41,886 bases of DNA from Cruorifilaria tuberocauda (Eukaryota; Nematoda; Chromadorea; Rhabditida; Onchocercidae). A program made the translations under genes and the position numbers. Shown one piece after another: positions 1-11,350 of the stretch. The notes beneath the pieces are model-generated. The model had not been told where the DNA came from, did not search any database, and saw only the letters and a list, made by a program, of their open reading frames with translations. The DNA lies in NCBI GenBank assembly GCA_013365365.1, contig JABVXU010000466.1, positions 1 through 41,886 on the forward strand, read 5' to 3'. Every line of letters begins with the position of its first letter. Within the stretch, counting starts at the first letter, position 1.

Positions 1-1430
1 TATTATTCTTTTTTTATTTTTGAGTTTATTCGATTATTTTTACTTTTTATTAATTTTATTGACTAATTTTTGTTGATTTATCGATTTCCATAACTTTTTA
101 TTGATTTTTGAGTAATTTATAAAATGCTGTGAAATAAAAAAAGGCAAAATACTTCCTCTTTGAATGCTATTTTTTTCACTATTAAAATAATTATAAAAAT
201 GTACTTTTATCATTCTTTCATACCTGTCATAGCTGCTTTTATCAACTGTTATATTATCAGTTAAGAAATTATCACACACTTAAAACTATCATATTTTTAG
301 CATGAATAACATGATCAATAAGAGATTAGATTTCGAAGCAAAAGAAAATATATTGATAAATATTTAAGATTGATAATAACTTTTGCATAATGATCTGAGG
401 AGGATTTAAACCTTTAAATTTAATTTACCAAATGTATATGTTGTCATTTTAATCATTTCAATTAATTTCATAGGTAAATAAAAAAACTGACAATTAAAAA
501 GTGAAATTTTCACAATTGATTTAATAACCTTTCAGTAATTTCTTTCGGCACAAAAATTATTTTGAAATATTTTTTCATTTATTTTGAAAATAAGCAAAAA
601 TTGTACGAATGAAATTATTGAACGCTTCTAGAAATTTCCCTTTAGTTTAAATTTGTTTGTTTCCATTTACGAAGTAGGTAAATGAATCGACATTTGATTG
701 ATTGCTCATTTGAGAAAAAGTGAAATTAAAATACCTGTTTCTGCGTGACCTTCACAAGGTCATTTGATAATAGATAAGGGGGAAGAAAAGCTTCCAGTAG
801 TTTGCACAATTCAAATTGATTTAATTTTTAAAAAGAAAAATAATCTGAACTAATTTGATGTTCAAAAAGTATAATTTAATCTATGCTATTCCTGAATTGC
901 TGTTTAATCTATTACGTTAATTGCAAATTAAATTAAAAGATCGAATTGATTCAATTAATTTCTAAGTCACAAATAATTCTTGAATTAAAGAAAAAATATG
1001 ACATGATTTTGAAATTTTTTGCAATTGTTTTTTAGAATTTTACTTTTATGAAAATTTGAAAATTCTAAGAATTAATGATGGCTAGCATTTATTTGTTTTT
1101 TCCTTTCTTTATTTCTTAACTGTCATTATTTTAATGAAAATTTAAAATGATATTTGATAGTGATATCTGATAATTTGTTGTTATGTGAATGAAATGAAAA
1201 TAATTATCAGATGACATCATAACAAGGATTTCAAAATAATTTAATAGTATTTTTTGAATTTCGCTGTTTGCTTGATTTGTTCGGAATATTTAATATTGAG
1301 GTTTTCGTTATTGTTGTTGTTGTTGTTGTTGTGTGGGAAAAAAGAATGGAATTCATGAAATGAATTCAAGAGTGAAAATTTTAATTACATTGCAAATCTT
1401 TTCATCCTTAAACGTAAGCTAATTTATTCA

Positions 1431-1569
1431 GTTGTAATTTCATAGCATTTAGCTGATAAATGATAACAATTCCATTGTAACTTCATAGCATAGCAGTCCA
1501 TTGATAAGTGATAATAATTTCATTGTAATTTCATTAATAAGTAATAACAGTATAAGTGATAACAGTAAT
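1431..1569. repeat. Imperfect tandem triplication, unit about 45 bp
   Basis: Three successive units begin with a version of TTGTAATTTCAT (near 1432, 1474 and 1522). Each is followed by a version of GATAAGTGATAACA. The spacing is slightly irregular, as expected for an old, diverged minisatellite. Confidence 0.6.
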
Positions 1570-3583
1570 CTAATCATAAAAATGTATGATAAAGGAAATT
1601 TCTCGAGATATTAGTAATCTTAAAATATCATACGTTGACGAAAATTTATCTTGATAATAATTCAATTTTTAATCATTTACTGATACATTTGATATATAAT
1701 CAAATTGATAGATATATTTGATAAATTAAAATTTAACTTTATTTTTGGAATGAAATGGTCAAATTAAAGAAATTTATCTCAAAAAACATTTTTCGACTTT
1801 TCTCATTTCCTCATTACCTTATTTCCATTAAAAAAATTTCTATATACCTTACTTTATCCAACAATCAGTCGGATAATCATTTTGACCCTTCTGTAATCTC
1901 ATAATTATATTCAAACATTCGAAACTGGGAAATAATTTTCGTGTGAAATTTCAATTAATTTACTATCATTTTATTTTTATTAATTCGTAATAAGAATAAG
2001 TAAATTACTTTTTTCTCAGTAACAAAATACTAACTTAAAAAATAAAGTAAATTGAAATTTATGAAATGATTTTTTTCAGTAAAATTCTTGAATAAATTTA
2101 TTTTACTTCATGTCGAAAATTGAGCGCAAAAAAAGGTTATAAAAATTATCATCCATAAGAATGTTATTTAAAAAAAAATATTTGCAATTTAATTCGAATT
2201 TGATTTCAAGTAAATGCATTTGTTACATAAGTTAAGTAATTAAGAGATTGAAAAACATTAGAAACATGTCGATTGTATTACTTATATGTTTTATTACGAT
2301 TTAGTTACGCGTTGTAATTATAATCCTACTAAACGTGAACAGGTATATTTATAAACTTCAATATCAGTATATCTCTTCATAAACTTAACCTCAATATCTG
2401 ACATCATTATCGGATATCACGCACGTTGCAAAGTGATTGTTTCTTTCATTAAATTGTTGATGCATTCAAAACAGATTACTTTTCTTCCCTTTCATCTATT
2501 CAGTTACCTAAAATTTAATTGTACTATTTCACTTTGAATAACCTGTTTGCTGTAAGAAACAAAAAAAACTAATTAATTAATTAATTAATTAAGGCTGTGA
2601 TAAATTGACGATTTCATTGTTCACAATTATTTCCTTTTCTTTCCATAGATTTGTTTATCATTTTTTCTAAACGAATTACTTAGTTTATTTGCTTAAATTA
2701 TTTGTTTGTATAAACAAAATTTAACATTTTATCTGAAAATAATTTATATTTAATAAAATTATTATTTCAATTACAATTAATTCATTGTTCATTCACCTAC
2801 TTGTAATTAATTACCTGTAACAGGTGAATTTTCATCAAATTGAAATGATTGTTGCCATTCGACAATTTTTTTTTCCAACTAAAAAAAATGTTTGCTTGTC
2901 AATAATCATTGCTGTTTTCTTTTCATCAGTCAATCTTTAACTGAATTCTGTTAACAAGTTTAAAATTACTTTTAAAAATCATCTTCAAAAAATTGGAATC
3001 CTAAGATTTCCCATGTAAGAAAACAAAATCATTTTCGAACAATTATATCATATCATTTCCGGTTTTAAACTGCTAAGCAGTTCCAATAGTTCGCATCGGC
3101 TCGGAATTAACAATTTGTTTGTAAAAGTGTTTCGGACAAGCGAATAATATAAAAAAACGGAAGTTACAGTTTTCAGTTACCTTACTTTGCAAATTAACGA
3201 TCAAAAATTGATTTTAAGTATTGAATTTTATGCAATTTGAAATTTATGATATTTGGAGATGTCGTATAAGTGATAGTTATGTGAAATGAATTAATTAGCA
3301 TAGGTAAAATTACAATTTTAGTAATATAAAATTAAAAAACTTTGTTACTTAATTTATATAATCAATCAAAATTGCACTACTGATATTGCCTAAAGATTGG
3401 GATAAGCAATCATAATTATACGAAATACGTCAATCATCATATAAATAAATTGTTTGCGACAAAATCTATGATGTAAATAATTAATGAATTATTTATCAAA
3501 GCATTAAATGATTCGAACAGTAATTTAACTGAATCTACTGAAATTTCATTATGATTGAAGATCGCGATTTTTACAGAATATTC

Positions 3584-3617
3584 ATATCATATCATATCAT
3601 ATCATATTATATCATAC
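3584..3617. repeat. Pentanucleotide microsatellite (ATATC)n
   Basis: About six consecutive copies of ATATC or its permutation, with one variant unit near the 3' end. No coding context. Confidence 0.85.
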
Positions 3618-3832
3618 TGATAGTTCTTGTCTTATCGTTTCAATATCAATTGAACAAATAAAATCAGACACAAACGAGTAAATGCATGTTTAAAATCATA
3701 ATTATAGATGATATTTATTGATAATTGATCAATAACAAAATTCAAAATTCACAAATCAAGTTGTTTGAATGGTTTGATATAGCACTTAAACGAAATGAAT
3801 ACTTCTAAATAAATCACTTCATTCAATTACAG

Positions 3833-3878
3833 AATAATGGAATAATGGAATAATGGAATAATGGAATAATGGAATAAT
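3833..3878. repeat. Nonamer array (AATAATGGA)n
   Basis: Five head-to-tail copies of AATAATGGA, essentially perfect, in noncoding sequence. The near identity of the units suggests recent expansion by replication slippage. Confidence 0.85.
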
Positions 3879-4026
3879 TTAAATTAAATGAACCGAAAAA
3901 ATGAATCGTTTTATTACATTTATTCAATAAATAATAATAAATCGTAAATTTATAGGTCATTTTATGCCTTTTTTCTCATTCATAAGTGATAATATTATAA
4001 AAGTTAACTTTCAGTTAATCTATTAA

Positions 4027-4391
4027 GAAAAAAGTACTGAAAAAAGCATGCAAATATTTCCGAAATGAAATTGATTGGAAAAATGTGAAAGGAAACGAAA
4101 AAAATTTCCTGATTGAAATCACCGAAAACAACACCATAATTTTCTTTTCAAATACGGTACTGACTGTAGTTACGGTATGAAAAAATTGGCTGAAAATAAG
4201 AAAAAACGGTTAATCATCAGAAAAAGAACTGAAAAAAAAAGCGTATAAATATTTCCGGCATGAAATTAGTTGGGAAAATGTGAAGCGAAAAGATTTCCTG
4301 ATTGAATGGGGAAAATCATACCATATTTTCCCTTTCAAATACAGCACTGACTGTAATTACAGTATGAAAAAATTAGCTGAAAAGGAGGAAG
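4027..4391 (+). pseudogene. Tandemly duplicated coding-like segment, decayed, family unknown
   Basis: Two diverged copies of a unit of about 190 bp lie head to tail (about 4027-4200 and 4220-4391). In the second copy one frame is open through a block reading KYFRHEISWENVKRKDFLIE and later KKLAEKEEEKK. In the first copy the matching blocks KYFRNEIDWKNVK and KYGTDCSYGMKKLAE lie in different frames, so it carries at least one frameshift. An in-frame stop separates the copies. The open frame of copy two runs on to 4628 without a domain I know. Best read as a duplicated exon of a dead or diverged gene; a chance repeat of lysine-rich AT-rich DNA is possible. Confidence 0.4.
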
Positions 4392-5152
4392 AAAAAAAAC
4401 AAAGAAAAATTTCCATTCCTCCATTTTTTTTCATTCTTTCAATTTCCAAAGAACAAGTTTTCAGAATGGGTTGGCCTTTTAAAGATACGGGAAAAGGCCT
4501 ATATAACTGTCATACAGGTAGCATATACTCATCGTCTTTCATTTATCTTTACAGGTATTTGTTTCATCGTTTTTCTTCTTTCTACTCTCATTTGTTTATC
4601 AATTGTTTATTAGTGTATCTTATCAATTGAAGAGCAATTAATTTTTTTTATGACATTTTCAATTCTCATTTTCTTTACTTGATTGAAGCAAGAAATGAGT
4701 TGATTTTTTTCTGTCTATCAATTTACCTTTTTAAATTTGAAGGTATGAATTATTTCATTACAACACCTGGTTGTTTAATACAGGTGGAAAAAGAGAAAGT
4801 GCTATAGAGAGCGTTGCTGAAACGTACAATCATTTTGTATCTTTACAATCATTCTGTATCTTTCCGTTCTTTTTTATTTATGGGAAAAACAAAAACACTT
4901 AAATTAATTTTAATTTTCTTAACAAATTATTGGGAATTTAAAAATATTTCATTAAATTGTATCGAAAAAGAAATGATTGAAAATTCTTCATAAATCTAAG
5001 CAATAAAACTTTTTCGTTCAATTAATATTCATCGATTAATTTAATTAATCAGCTCATTTAATTTCATACTTCATTTTCGCAATTTAATTAAAAGTTAAGG
5101 AAACAAAGAGTTGAATTAAAATTACTTTTACAAACATGAAAAAAGAGAGAAG

Positions 5153-6906
5153 ATGAAAGTTTCAGAAATGGGAACACAGGTAATTGTTAATATAGCATCC
5201 ATTTCAAGCGGTTTGATTATCATCATATCACTGATTGTTGTTGGTATCTTACTCAAAGATATTAATAGCTTTTACTATGAAGTAATGGATGATATGGATG
5301 AGTTTAAGGTTTGTTGTGAATTCATTTACATATTTACTACTTACTTACTTTAAGTAGTTACTTACTTCGAAGAGTTATGATGAAGAAAGTAATGAATGAT
5401 ATTTATTGGTAAAAAGAAACAAAAGAAGAAGATACAGTTGAAATTGAATTGATTGAAACTTATCGAATTGCCTATGATATGATATTTGATAAATTTCTAA
5501 AGATTTCTTCTACTGTCTCTTTTTCATTTCCGATGATAATAATTTCAGATACTAGCAAATGATGCGTGGGAGGAGATAATGAGCGTTCACGTGAATCATA
5601 AAACATCTATCACTAAAAAGCAGCCATTTACATTTCTATTCAACGTGAAACCACGTCAAAAACGTCGTGCTATTTGTGGTATGCTAAAATTTATTGAAAA
5701 TATTTTATGGAAAAAAAATTTATGGAAAGAAATCGAAATGAAAATACTTTTTTCAATAGAGATAATATGTATTAATTTTTTAAGGGATATTAGAGGTATC
5801 GCTTTTTTTCCGGTAATTTGAATCGATGAAAAATGCTGGAAAATTTTTTGAAAATTGTACTTGAATAAAAAATCCATTATAAATTATAATTTTTAGCATG
5901 TGCACTTCAACCTGTCACTTGTCCACCAGGACCACCTGGACCATCAGGAGATGACGGTCTACCGGGAGGTAATTTCAGTAGTATTTCTATTTCTAATGAT
6001 TTCTCTATTTAGCATAGTAATCATCAAACAATCGAAAAATTAAAGTGAGATTTTCGAAATTTTTAGAGCCAGGTGAACGAGGCTTGGATGGTAAACCAGG
6101 AGCAAGTGGTATCGCTGTATCGACAGGTCCCAACACGCGTGGAGGTTGCATTGCTTGTCCGGCTGGACCACCTGGACCAGAAGGTCCAACAGGACAACCA
6201 GGATTACCGGGTTCAGCTGGCGTGCCAGGTAGACCTGGTACTAACGGTATCATGGGTCAACCAGGACCACCAGGACAACCTGGAGATCCGGGAAAACCAG
6301 GTAAACTATTATAACATTCATATTGAATGTTTTATTTTTGAGTGCAATAAGAATTGTACAGAAATTTTTCACTTGCTTAGTTTTATAACTTTTTTTCAGG
6401 TATACCGGGAAGAATTGGATTACCTGGATCGCCAGGAGCACCAGGAGTTCAAGGAAAAGGTATGCCAGGACCAAAAGGTATAATGGGTCCAATTGGTCCA
6501 GCGGGAAGTGCTGGTGCACCTGGTGAAACTGGTGGACCTGGTCCAATAGGTCTATCAGGACCTCCAGGACCAGAAGGAAAAACGGGAACAGCTGGAATAC
6601 CTGGAAAACCAGGCGAAGTAAGTTTTTCTAAATCTTACACTTCTTTTCTTGTCAATTTTCCACCAACATTAGTATATATTATATTTGCTACCAAAACGAA
6701 GGAGAAAGTGTATTGTATTTTAGCCTGGAGAACCTGGTGTACCTGGCGGTGATGCAGCTTACTGTTCCTGTCCGCCACGTTCGACCAAAACAGCAGCTGT
6801 TCAAGCAGTTGAACCAACCTATCGAAAATATAATGGGGAGGATATTACTTACATTCGACGACATCATTCTCGGAAATCCAGAAAGCTCTTGAAACAAGTA
6901 CATTAA
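5153..6906 (+). CDS. Cuticle collagen (six exons)
   Basis: Structural collagen of the nematode cuticle, 330 aa. Exons: 5153-5308, 5549-5678, 5897-5968, 6067-6300, 6400-6617, 6724-6906; all joins keep phase at GT-AG sites. Residues about 8-36 form a hydrophobic signal-anchor segment, followed by the family-typical DDMDEF...NDAWEEIM stretch. A subtilisin/furin-like site RQKR lies at residues 88-91. Gly-X-Y repeats begin near residue 107, are interrupted around a CIAC pair (Cys147, Cys150), and run to about residue 279. The end carries the YCSCPPR motif (Cys284, Cys286) and a basic tail. Cysteines 95, 97 and 104 precede the triple helix. Size and Cys layout fit the cuticle collagen family of about 300-350 aa. 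I cannot assign a specific C. elegans orthologue. A short out-of-frame ATG at 5136 ends across the start codon. Confidence 0.93.
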
Positions 6907-7934
6907 TTGATGATATTGCAAATTAAGGAAGGGAAAGGAACTTTTTGCTTAAAAGTTACAAAAACAAAAAGATCAGATTACCCTTTTTTTATACTTTACA
7001 AGTCACTAAGCTTCGATTTATAAACACCGGAATTTACCGGAATTCAACCGGATTTATCTACCCATTCAAAAATTTGACGAATATCGTTATAATTGAAAAT
7101 TCTTTTGTTCTCATGAAATTAACTCTTCTCTTTCTTTTATCAGACGAAATTTTACGATTTAATTTTTATCAGTAGAAATAGAAATGGGAAATGAAAAATT
7201 TTTTGTCACATCACAGTACATGATTTAAGAAATTTGAGTATGCTTGATTTAATCATATCAATTTTTATGCTCATTTTGAATTCAACTGATAGAAGCAGTT
7301 CACCGTATCAGTTGATAAATAATTTCTATTATATACTGTATCACCTGATTGATTGGTTGTGATAAGAAAGGTAAATAAAATATTTTGCTATCAACTATAA
7401 ATCACTGTAAAACTACAAATAGTTAATTGAAAGAAATAATATTAATGCTAATAACATTTATATTTGAATGACAATAAAATTATCAATGAATAAAATAAAT
7501 TTTATGATAAAATAAAGAAGATGCTTACTTACGCTTTAGTCGCTTTAATCAGTATTACCTGTTGAGAAAATTTACCTGCCACAATGAAACATTGGATGCG
7601 CAAATCAACCTGTGCCTCAACAAGATTATTTTATAAACTCACAGATTCTGATTCCCAATAAATTTGGTAAATTTCAGATCAATCGCTTTATGATCACTTT
7701 GCTAACAGTCATTTAAAAACTCAATGATTTCTTTAAAACTTAAATTTTTTCATGCTAATGAATGCTGAAATAAAAACAACCTAAATTAATAGAAAACTTT
7801 AGTTTGCTGATCAGTTATAATTGTGCTGAAAGTTGTTATCACAAATTCTTATCAAATATCTTATCAAGTCAGTTTGAGTTAAAGGAATAGAAATGTATGC
7901 TTCCATGCATTTTAATCGAATTTCATTACTCAAA

Positions 7935-8296
7935 AAATTAACTTTTACTTGTATGAATTTAGGAATTTAACAAGTAAATATAAAACTTCTAACAGAGAGA
8001 TATGTTATACCTTATCTCTGTCTTTCTGGTCATTAATGATTAGTGATCCGTTTATCATTGGCACCGTTGGTATGTCAAGACCGATAAGAATTCTGGTTAC
8101 TTTGCGAATTCCCTTGTGAGCTACTTCTACCTGTCTGGATGTCTGGATTGTCTGGATTCCGTCTGAATGAACGAAAGTCTGATTGGTAGTCTGAATGTAT
8201 CTGATTGTTTCCATTGGTAGAGGCTGCACGTGGAATGGCGGTGATCCGTCTAAACATTTTTTGGAAGTCACCACGAGGTGACAATGTACATCAACG
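7935..8296 (-). repeat. Left arm of a 362-bp inverted repeat
   Basis: This arm is nearly identical to the reverse complement of 9123-9484. I see only scattered differences, for example at the inner end (ACAATG against ACGATG) and toward the outer end. The same 89-residue open frame is present on the minus strand here and on the plus strand in the other arm. The open frame and a second overlapping frame rich in Asn, Ser and Gln could be a remnant of a retroelement Gag region; I do not recognise a complete domain. Confidence 0.85.
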
Positions 8297-9122
8297 GGAT
8301 CTGATCATCTCATGAATCCATCAATTTGACAAATTTCCGATAAATCAACTAATCATTGTATTGCTAGTAAATCATAGTTATGATTTTAAGCTTGTTAGCT
8401 TGTTATCTGTCAGAAAAGTTTTTTAAATTAGATGTTTTTAATGATGATTAGTGAAATAACTATGAGATGATTGATCAGGAAATTTATCAAATATATCACA
8501 AATCAGAATTCATGAATTCATGAAAAATGATCTTGTTGGGATTCTTGTCAATTCTCCTGTGATTCAGATTCATTATCGTTGTCGCTGAAAAAGCGAGGAA
8601 ATGAAGAATGATGAAATCCGTTGTTCTGGATTTGATATTGTAAGCTAAATGTATGCTTGTGGTTTTACAAGCTTTGTTAAGGAAATCCTTTGTTCTTAAA
8701 TTAAAATTATATACATTTGATTGGTCAAGATCCTCCCTCCAGAATAAAGAAAGTACCAAACTATGAAGCATTGGAAAGGTTTGGTTTCAAGGAGGGTGGC
8801 GGCTTGACGAAAGGGTATAATGATTACCTATCCCTTTGTCTGACTGAATATCGTTTTTTGATACTCATCTGGATATTTTAGAAAATTTTAATGTGTTAAT
8901 GTCATATTATTGTATCTACGAAATCTAAAGTAATAAAGGTTTAATTACCCAAGTTTGAGGTACACCCAAAGTATCAACTATCACAGAAGTTAGCAGTTTG
9001 CTTACTTACGAATAGAAAGAAAGAAAAGAAGATCGTCGACAATAACAGGAAAGAAAGAACACTCTCGTCTAGAGAGGAACAACTTAAATATTGTCGTGGT
9101 TGTAGGAAATCACGTTGACAAT
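8297..9122. mobile_element. Loop of the inverted repeat, possible LTR-retroelement remnant
   Basis: These 826 bp separate the inverted arms. Around 8700-8820 a plus-strand frame is open, and a purine-rich tract (AAGGAGGGTGGCGG) lies near 8791-8804. It is followed by about 190 bp with an AATAAA at about 8931, then by sequence leading into a CRGCRK peptide (near 9094-9111) that resembles half of a zinc knuckle and breaks at a frameshift. The order purine tract, LTR-like stretch, Gag-like segment is what an LTR element junction gives. No LTR pair, integrase or reverse transcriptase motif is visible, so this stays tentative. Confidence 0.3.
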
Positions 9123-9484
9123 CGTTGATGTACATCGTCACCTCGTGGTGACTTCCAAAAAATGTTTAGGCGGATCACCGCCATTCCACGTGCAGCCTCT
9201 ACCAATGGAAACAATCAGATACATTCAGACTACCAATCAGACTTTCGTTCATTCAGACGGAATCCAGACAATCCAGACATCCAGACAGGTAGAAGTAGCT
9301 CACAAGGGAATTCGCAAAGTAACCAGAATTCTTATCGGTCTTGACATACCAACGGTGCCAATGATAAACGGATCACTAATCATTAATGACCAGAAAGACA
9401 GAGATAAGGTATAACATATCTCTCTGTTAGAAGTTTTATATTTACTTGTTAAATTCCTAAATTCATATAACTCAAAGTTAATTT
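9123..9484 (+). repeat. Right arm of a 362-bp inverted repeat
   Basis: Reverse-complement partner of 7935-8296, equal in length. The open frame here runs from 9115 to the stop at 9412-9414. A second frame (9162-9344) is rich in Asn, Ser, Gln and Arg. The equal arm lengths and high identity show that this is one duplication-inversion event rather than two unrelated insertions. Confidence 0.85.
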
Positions 9485-10930
9485 ATCTATTTTATCAAAT
9501 TGAGTGTAGAAAGTTTTTGTAAAAGTTTCAGTAAAAAGCATGGAAATATTTCCATTTCTACTGCCTTAACTCGCCTGACATTCATCCTTACAATGAAATG
9601 CTTATCAGCAACCTCTGGTAAGAACTGTTAACTAAATTGATTATCAGAATAGAATTTTCATTAGCTGTAGCACTGTTTTGAATACCTTCCTTTGTCTTAA
9701 TTTTTAAATCAAAGTCTAACTTTCATATAGAATTAGAATTTATAAATTAATCAAATCTCATTTAGTTAATTACAATTAACCATTTACCAAAGCAAACTTA
9801 CAGTAACTTCATCCATTCACATTTTCAGTAACATTTTGCAATTTACTATTCGATTTGAAACTGTTGAAAAATTAAATTTGGTTAATTATGATTTTAATAT
9901 AGCTAACATTATCATCTAGTGATTTATGCTTCTTAAAAGTTATTGTTAATTTCTTTAATTACCAAAATTCAATTCTCATCTTTACTTCAATTAATAACGA
10001 TTGAGATAAAACTAATTGCTCTATTATATTTAGAATTCATCTTAGAAATTTCGTCTGATATGAGAAAAGGAAGAGAAGAGTTAATTTTGTGAGAACAAAA
10101 GAATTTTAAATTACAACGCTATTCATCACATTTGTTGAATGGGTAAGTAAACTCGGCTGAATTTCAGTAAATGATGATTATAAATTGAGGATTTTCCGTT
10201 TCCCATCCATTAGAAGCATAGAAACAGAGAGTAAGTGAAGAAAAATTTAAGAATTTATCAAAGATTATAAAATTATCAATTACTAATATTGCATTTAATT
10301 ACCGTATCGATGAATCATGGCTCATTATCACTATCATTTAGTTACTGATAATTTTTCATTGCTCTATAATCACTATACTATATATATATATACATATGAA
10401 TCACTATATATTTCATTCTCTATTATTATATGTTTATTCAGAACCTTAAATTCCATGAATTTTCTTGATTTTTTTACTCTCTCAATGATTTACTTTTTAG
10501 GCGTATTTGACGTATTTTCGGGTATTTTTGATCCAAATTACAAAATATATAAGAAACTTTGAGTAAATATCACCTTTACAGAATATTTTTTATTGTCCAA
10601 AAACATTACCTTTAAAGAGATGCGGAGTATTGACAATTCGTGCGCTTTCATTTGTATTATTTAGGAGAAAAATTATTTTTGATCTTCAAAATAACATATT
10701 TACTGAGAAAAAAAGTGAGTGATATAGTATGAAGTGGAAGAGAATCAGTAACTGATAAGAAAAAAATAACAAGAACAGGTTAAATGTTATATTTATTCTT
10801 GTGATAAAAGTTAAAAAATCTTCGAAAATAACATTTTTATAATTTAACATTAGCGATGAAAAAATCATTGATAGAAAGGAGAGAACAGAGATCGATAAGA
10901 TTAGCGAAACAATAAATTGTGAATGGGTTG

Positions 10931-11195
10931 AAGGAAATTTCAGTTAAATGTGAAGTGGTGACGGTGAGCGGTTGTCTCTCAGTCAGGGACCTAAAGAAGT
11001 TTCGGGGAACGTGAGGTGGTGAGGTTAAAAAGAGGTACAAAGAAGTTTCCGAAAACGTAAAGTGGTGACGACAGAAAGGCGTTCATTGAGTAAACGTGAA
11101 GTTCTGACGGTGGGAGATTATCTCTCAGAGAAGGGTTCAAAGAAGTTTCAGTAAACGTGAAATGGTAACGGTAGAAAATTAACTTTCAGCAAGTT
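10931..11195 (+). repeat. Degenerate tandem array with GAAGTTTC and GTGGTGACGG motifs
   Basis: About five diverged copies of a compound unit: AGAAGTTTC, a few bases, AACGTGAAGTGGTGACGG, then a variable filler that in some copies contains TCTCTCAG. Copies are recognisable near 10932, 10993, 11039, 11091 and 11140. The array is more GC-rich than its surroundings and ends about 145 bp upstream of the ced-4 trans-splice acceptor. Confidence 0.75.
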
Positions 11196-11340
11196 AAGGT
11201 TTCTTTTTTTTCTTTTGGTTATCAGTTTCTTCATTCTATTTAATACAATTAATCTTATCAGTAATTTCTATACTAATAGTTTTCTTTTGTTTCTTAACTT
11301 ACATTGAAACTGGTTTATTGAAGGAAAAGCATTTTTTTTT

Positions 11341-11350
11341 CAGTTAAATT
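11341..11350 (+). promoter_or_regulatory. Probable spliced-leader acceptor of ced-4
   Basis: A run of T ending in CAG at 11341-11343 lies seven bases before the start ATG. This is the usual layout of a nematode SL trans-splice site and supports the chosen start codon. Confidence 0.6.

Larger units (their letters stand above)
1..5152. other. AT-rich region with no convincing gene
   Basis: Stop codons are frequent in all frames and the open stretches are short and low in complexity. I see no recognisable protein domain, tRNA or rRNA. The region holds simple repeats (a GTT run near 1308-1331, AATT units near 2571-2593, a pentamer array near 3584-3617, a nonamer array near 3833-3878), an imperfect triplication at 1431-1569, and a decayed coding-like duplication at 4027-4391. 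The last part upstream of 5153 probably contains the collagen promoter, but I recognise no specific element. Confidence 0.6.
6907..11350. other. Intergenic region with repeats, no convincing gene
   Basis: The first kilobase is AT-rich 3' flank of the collagen gene. A large inverted repeat occupies 7935-9484, and a degenerate tandem array occupies 10931-11195. The stretch 9485-10930 has only short low-complexity open frames, including a TATATA run near 10378-10393. The final part is upstream of ced-4 and ends with a trans-splice acceptor. Confidence 0.55.

Noticed and set aside
3584..3878. CRISPR-like array
   Set aside because: The repeats are contiguous simple tandem units without spacers, in a eukaryotic genome.
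6005..6253. Minus-strand open frame with many Gly-Pro residues
   Set aside because: It is the antisense shadow of the Gly-X-Y coding exon; GGN/CCN codons give Pro/Gly-rich frames on both strands.
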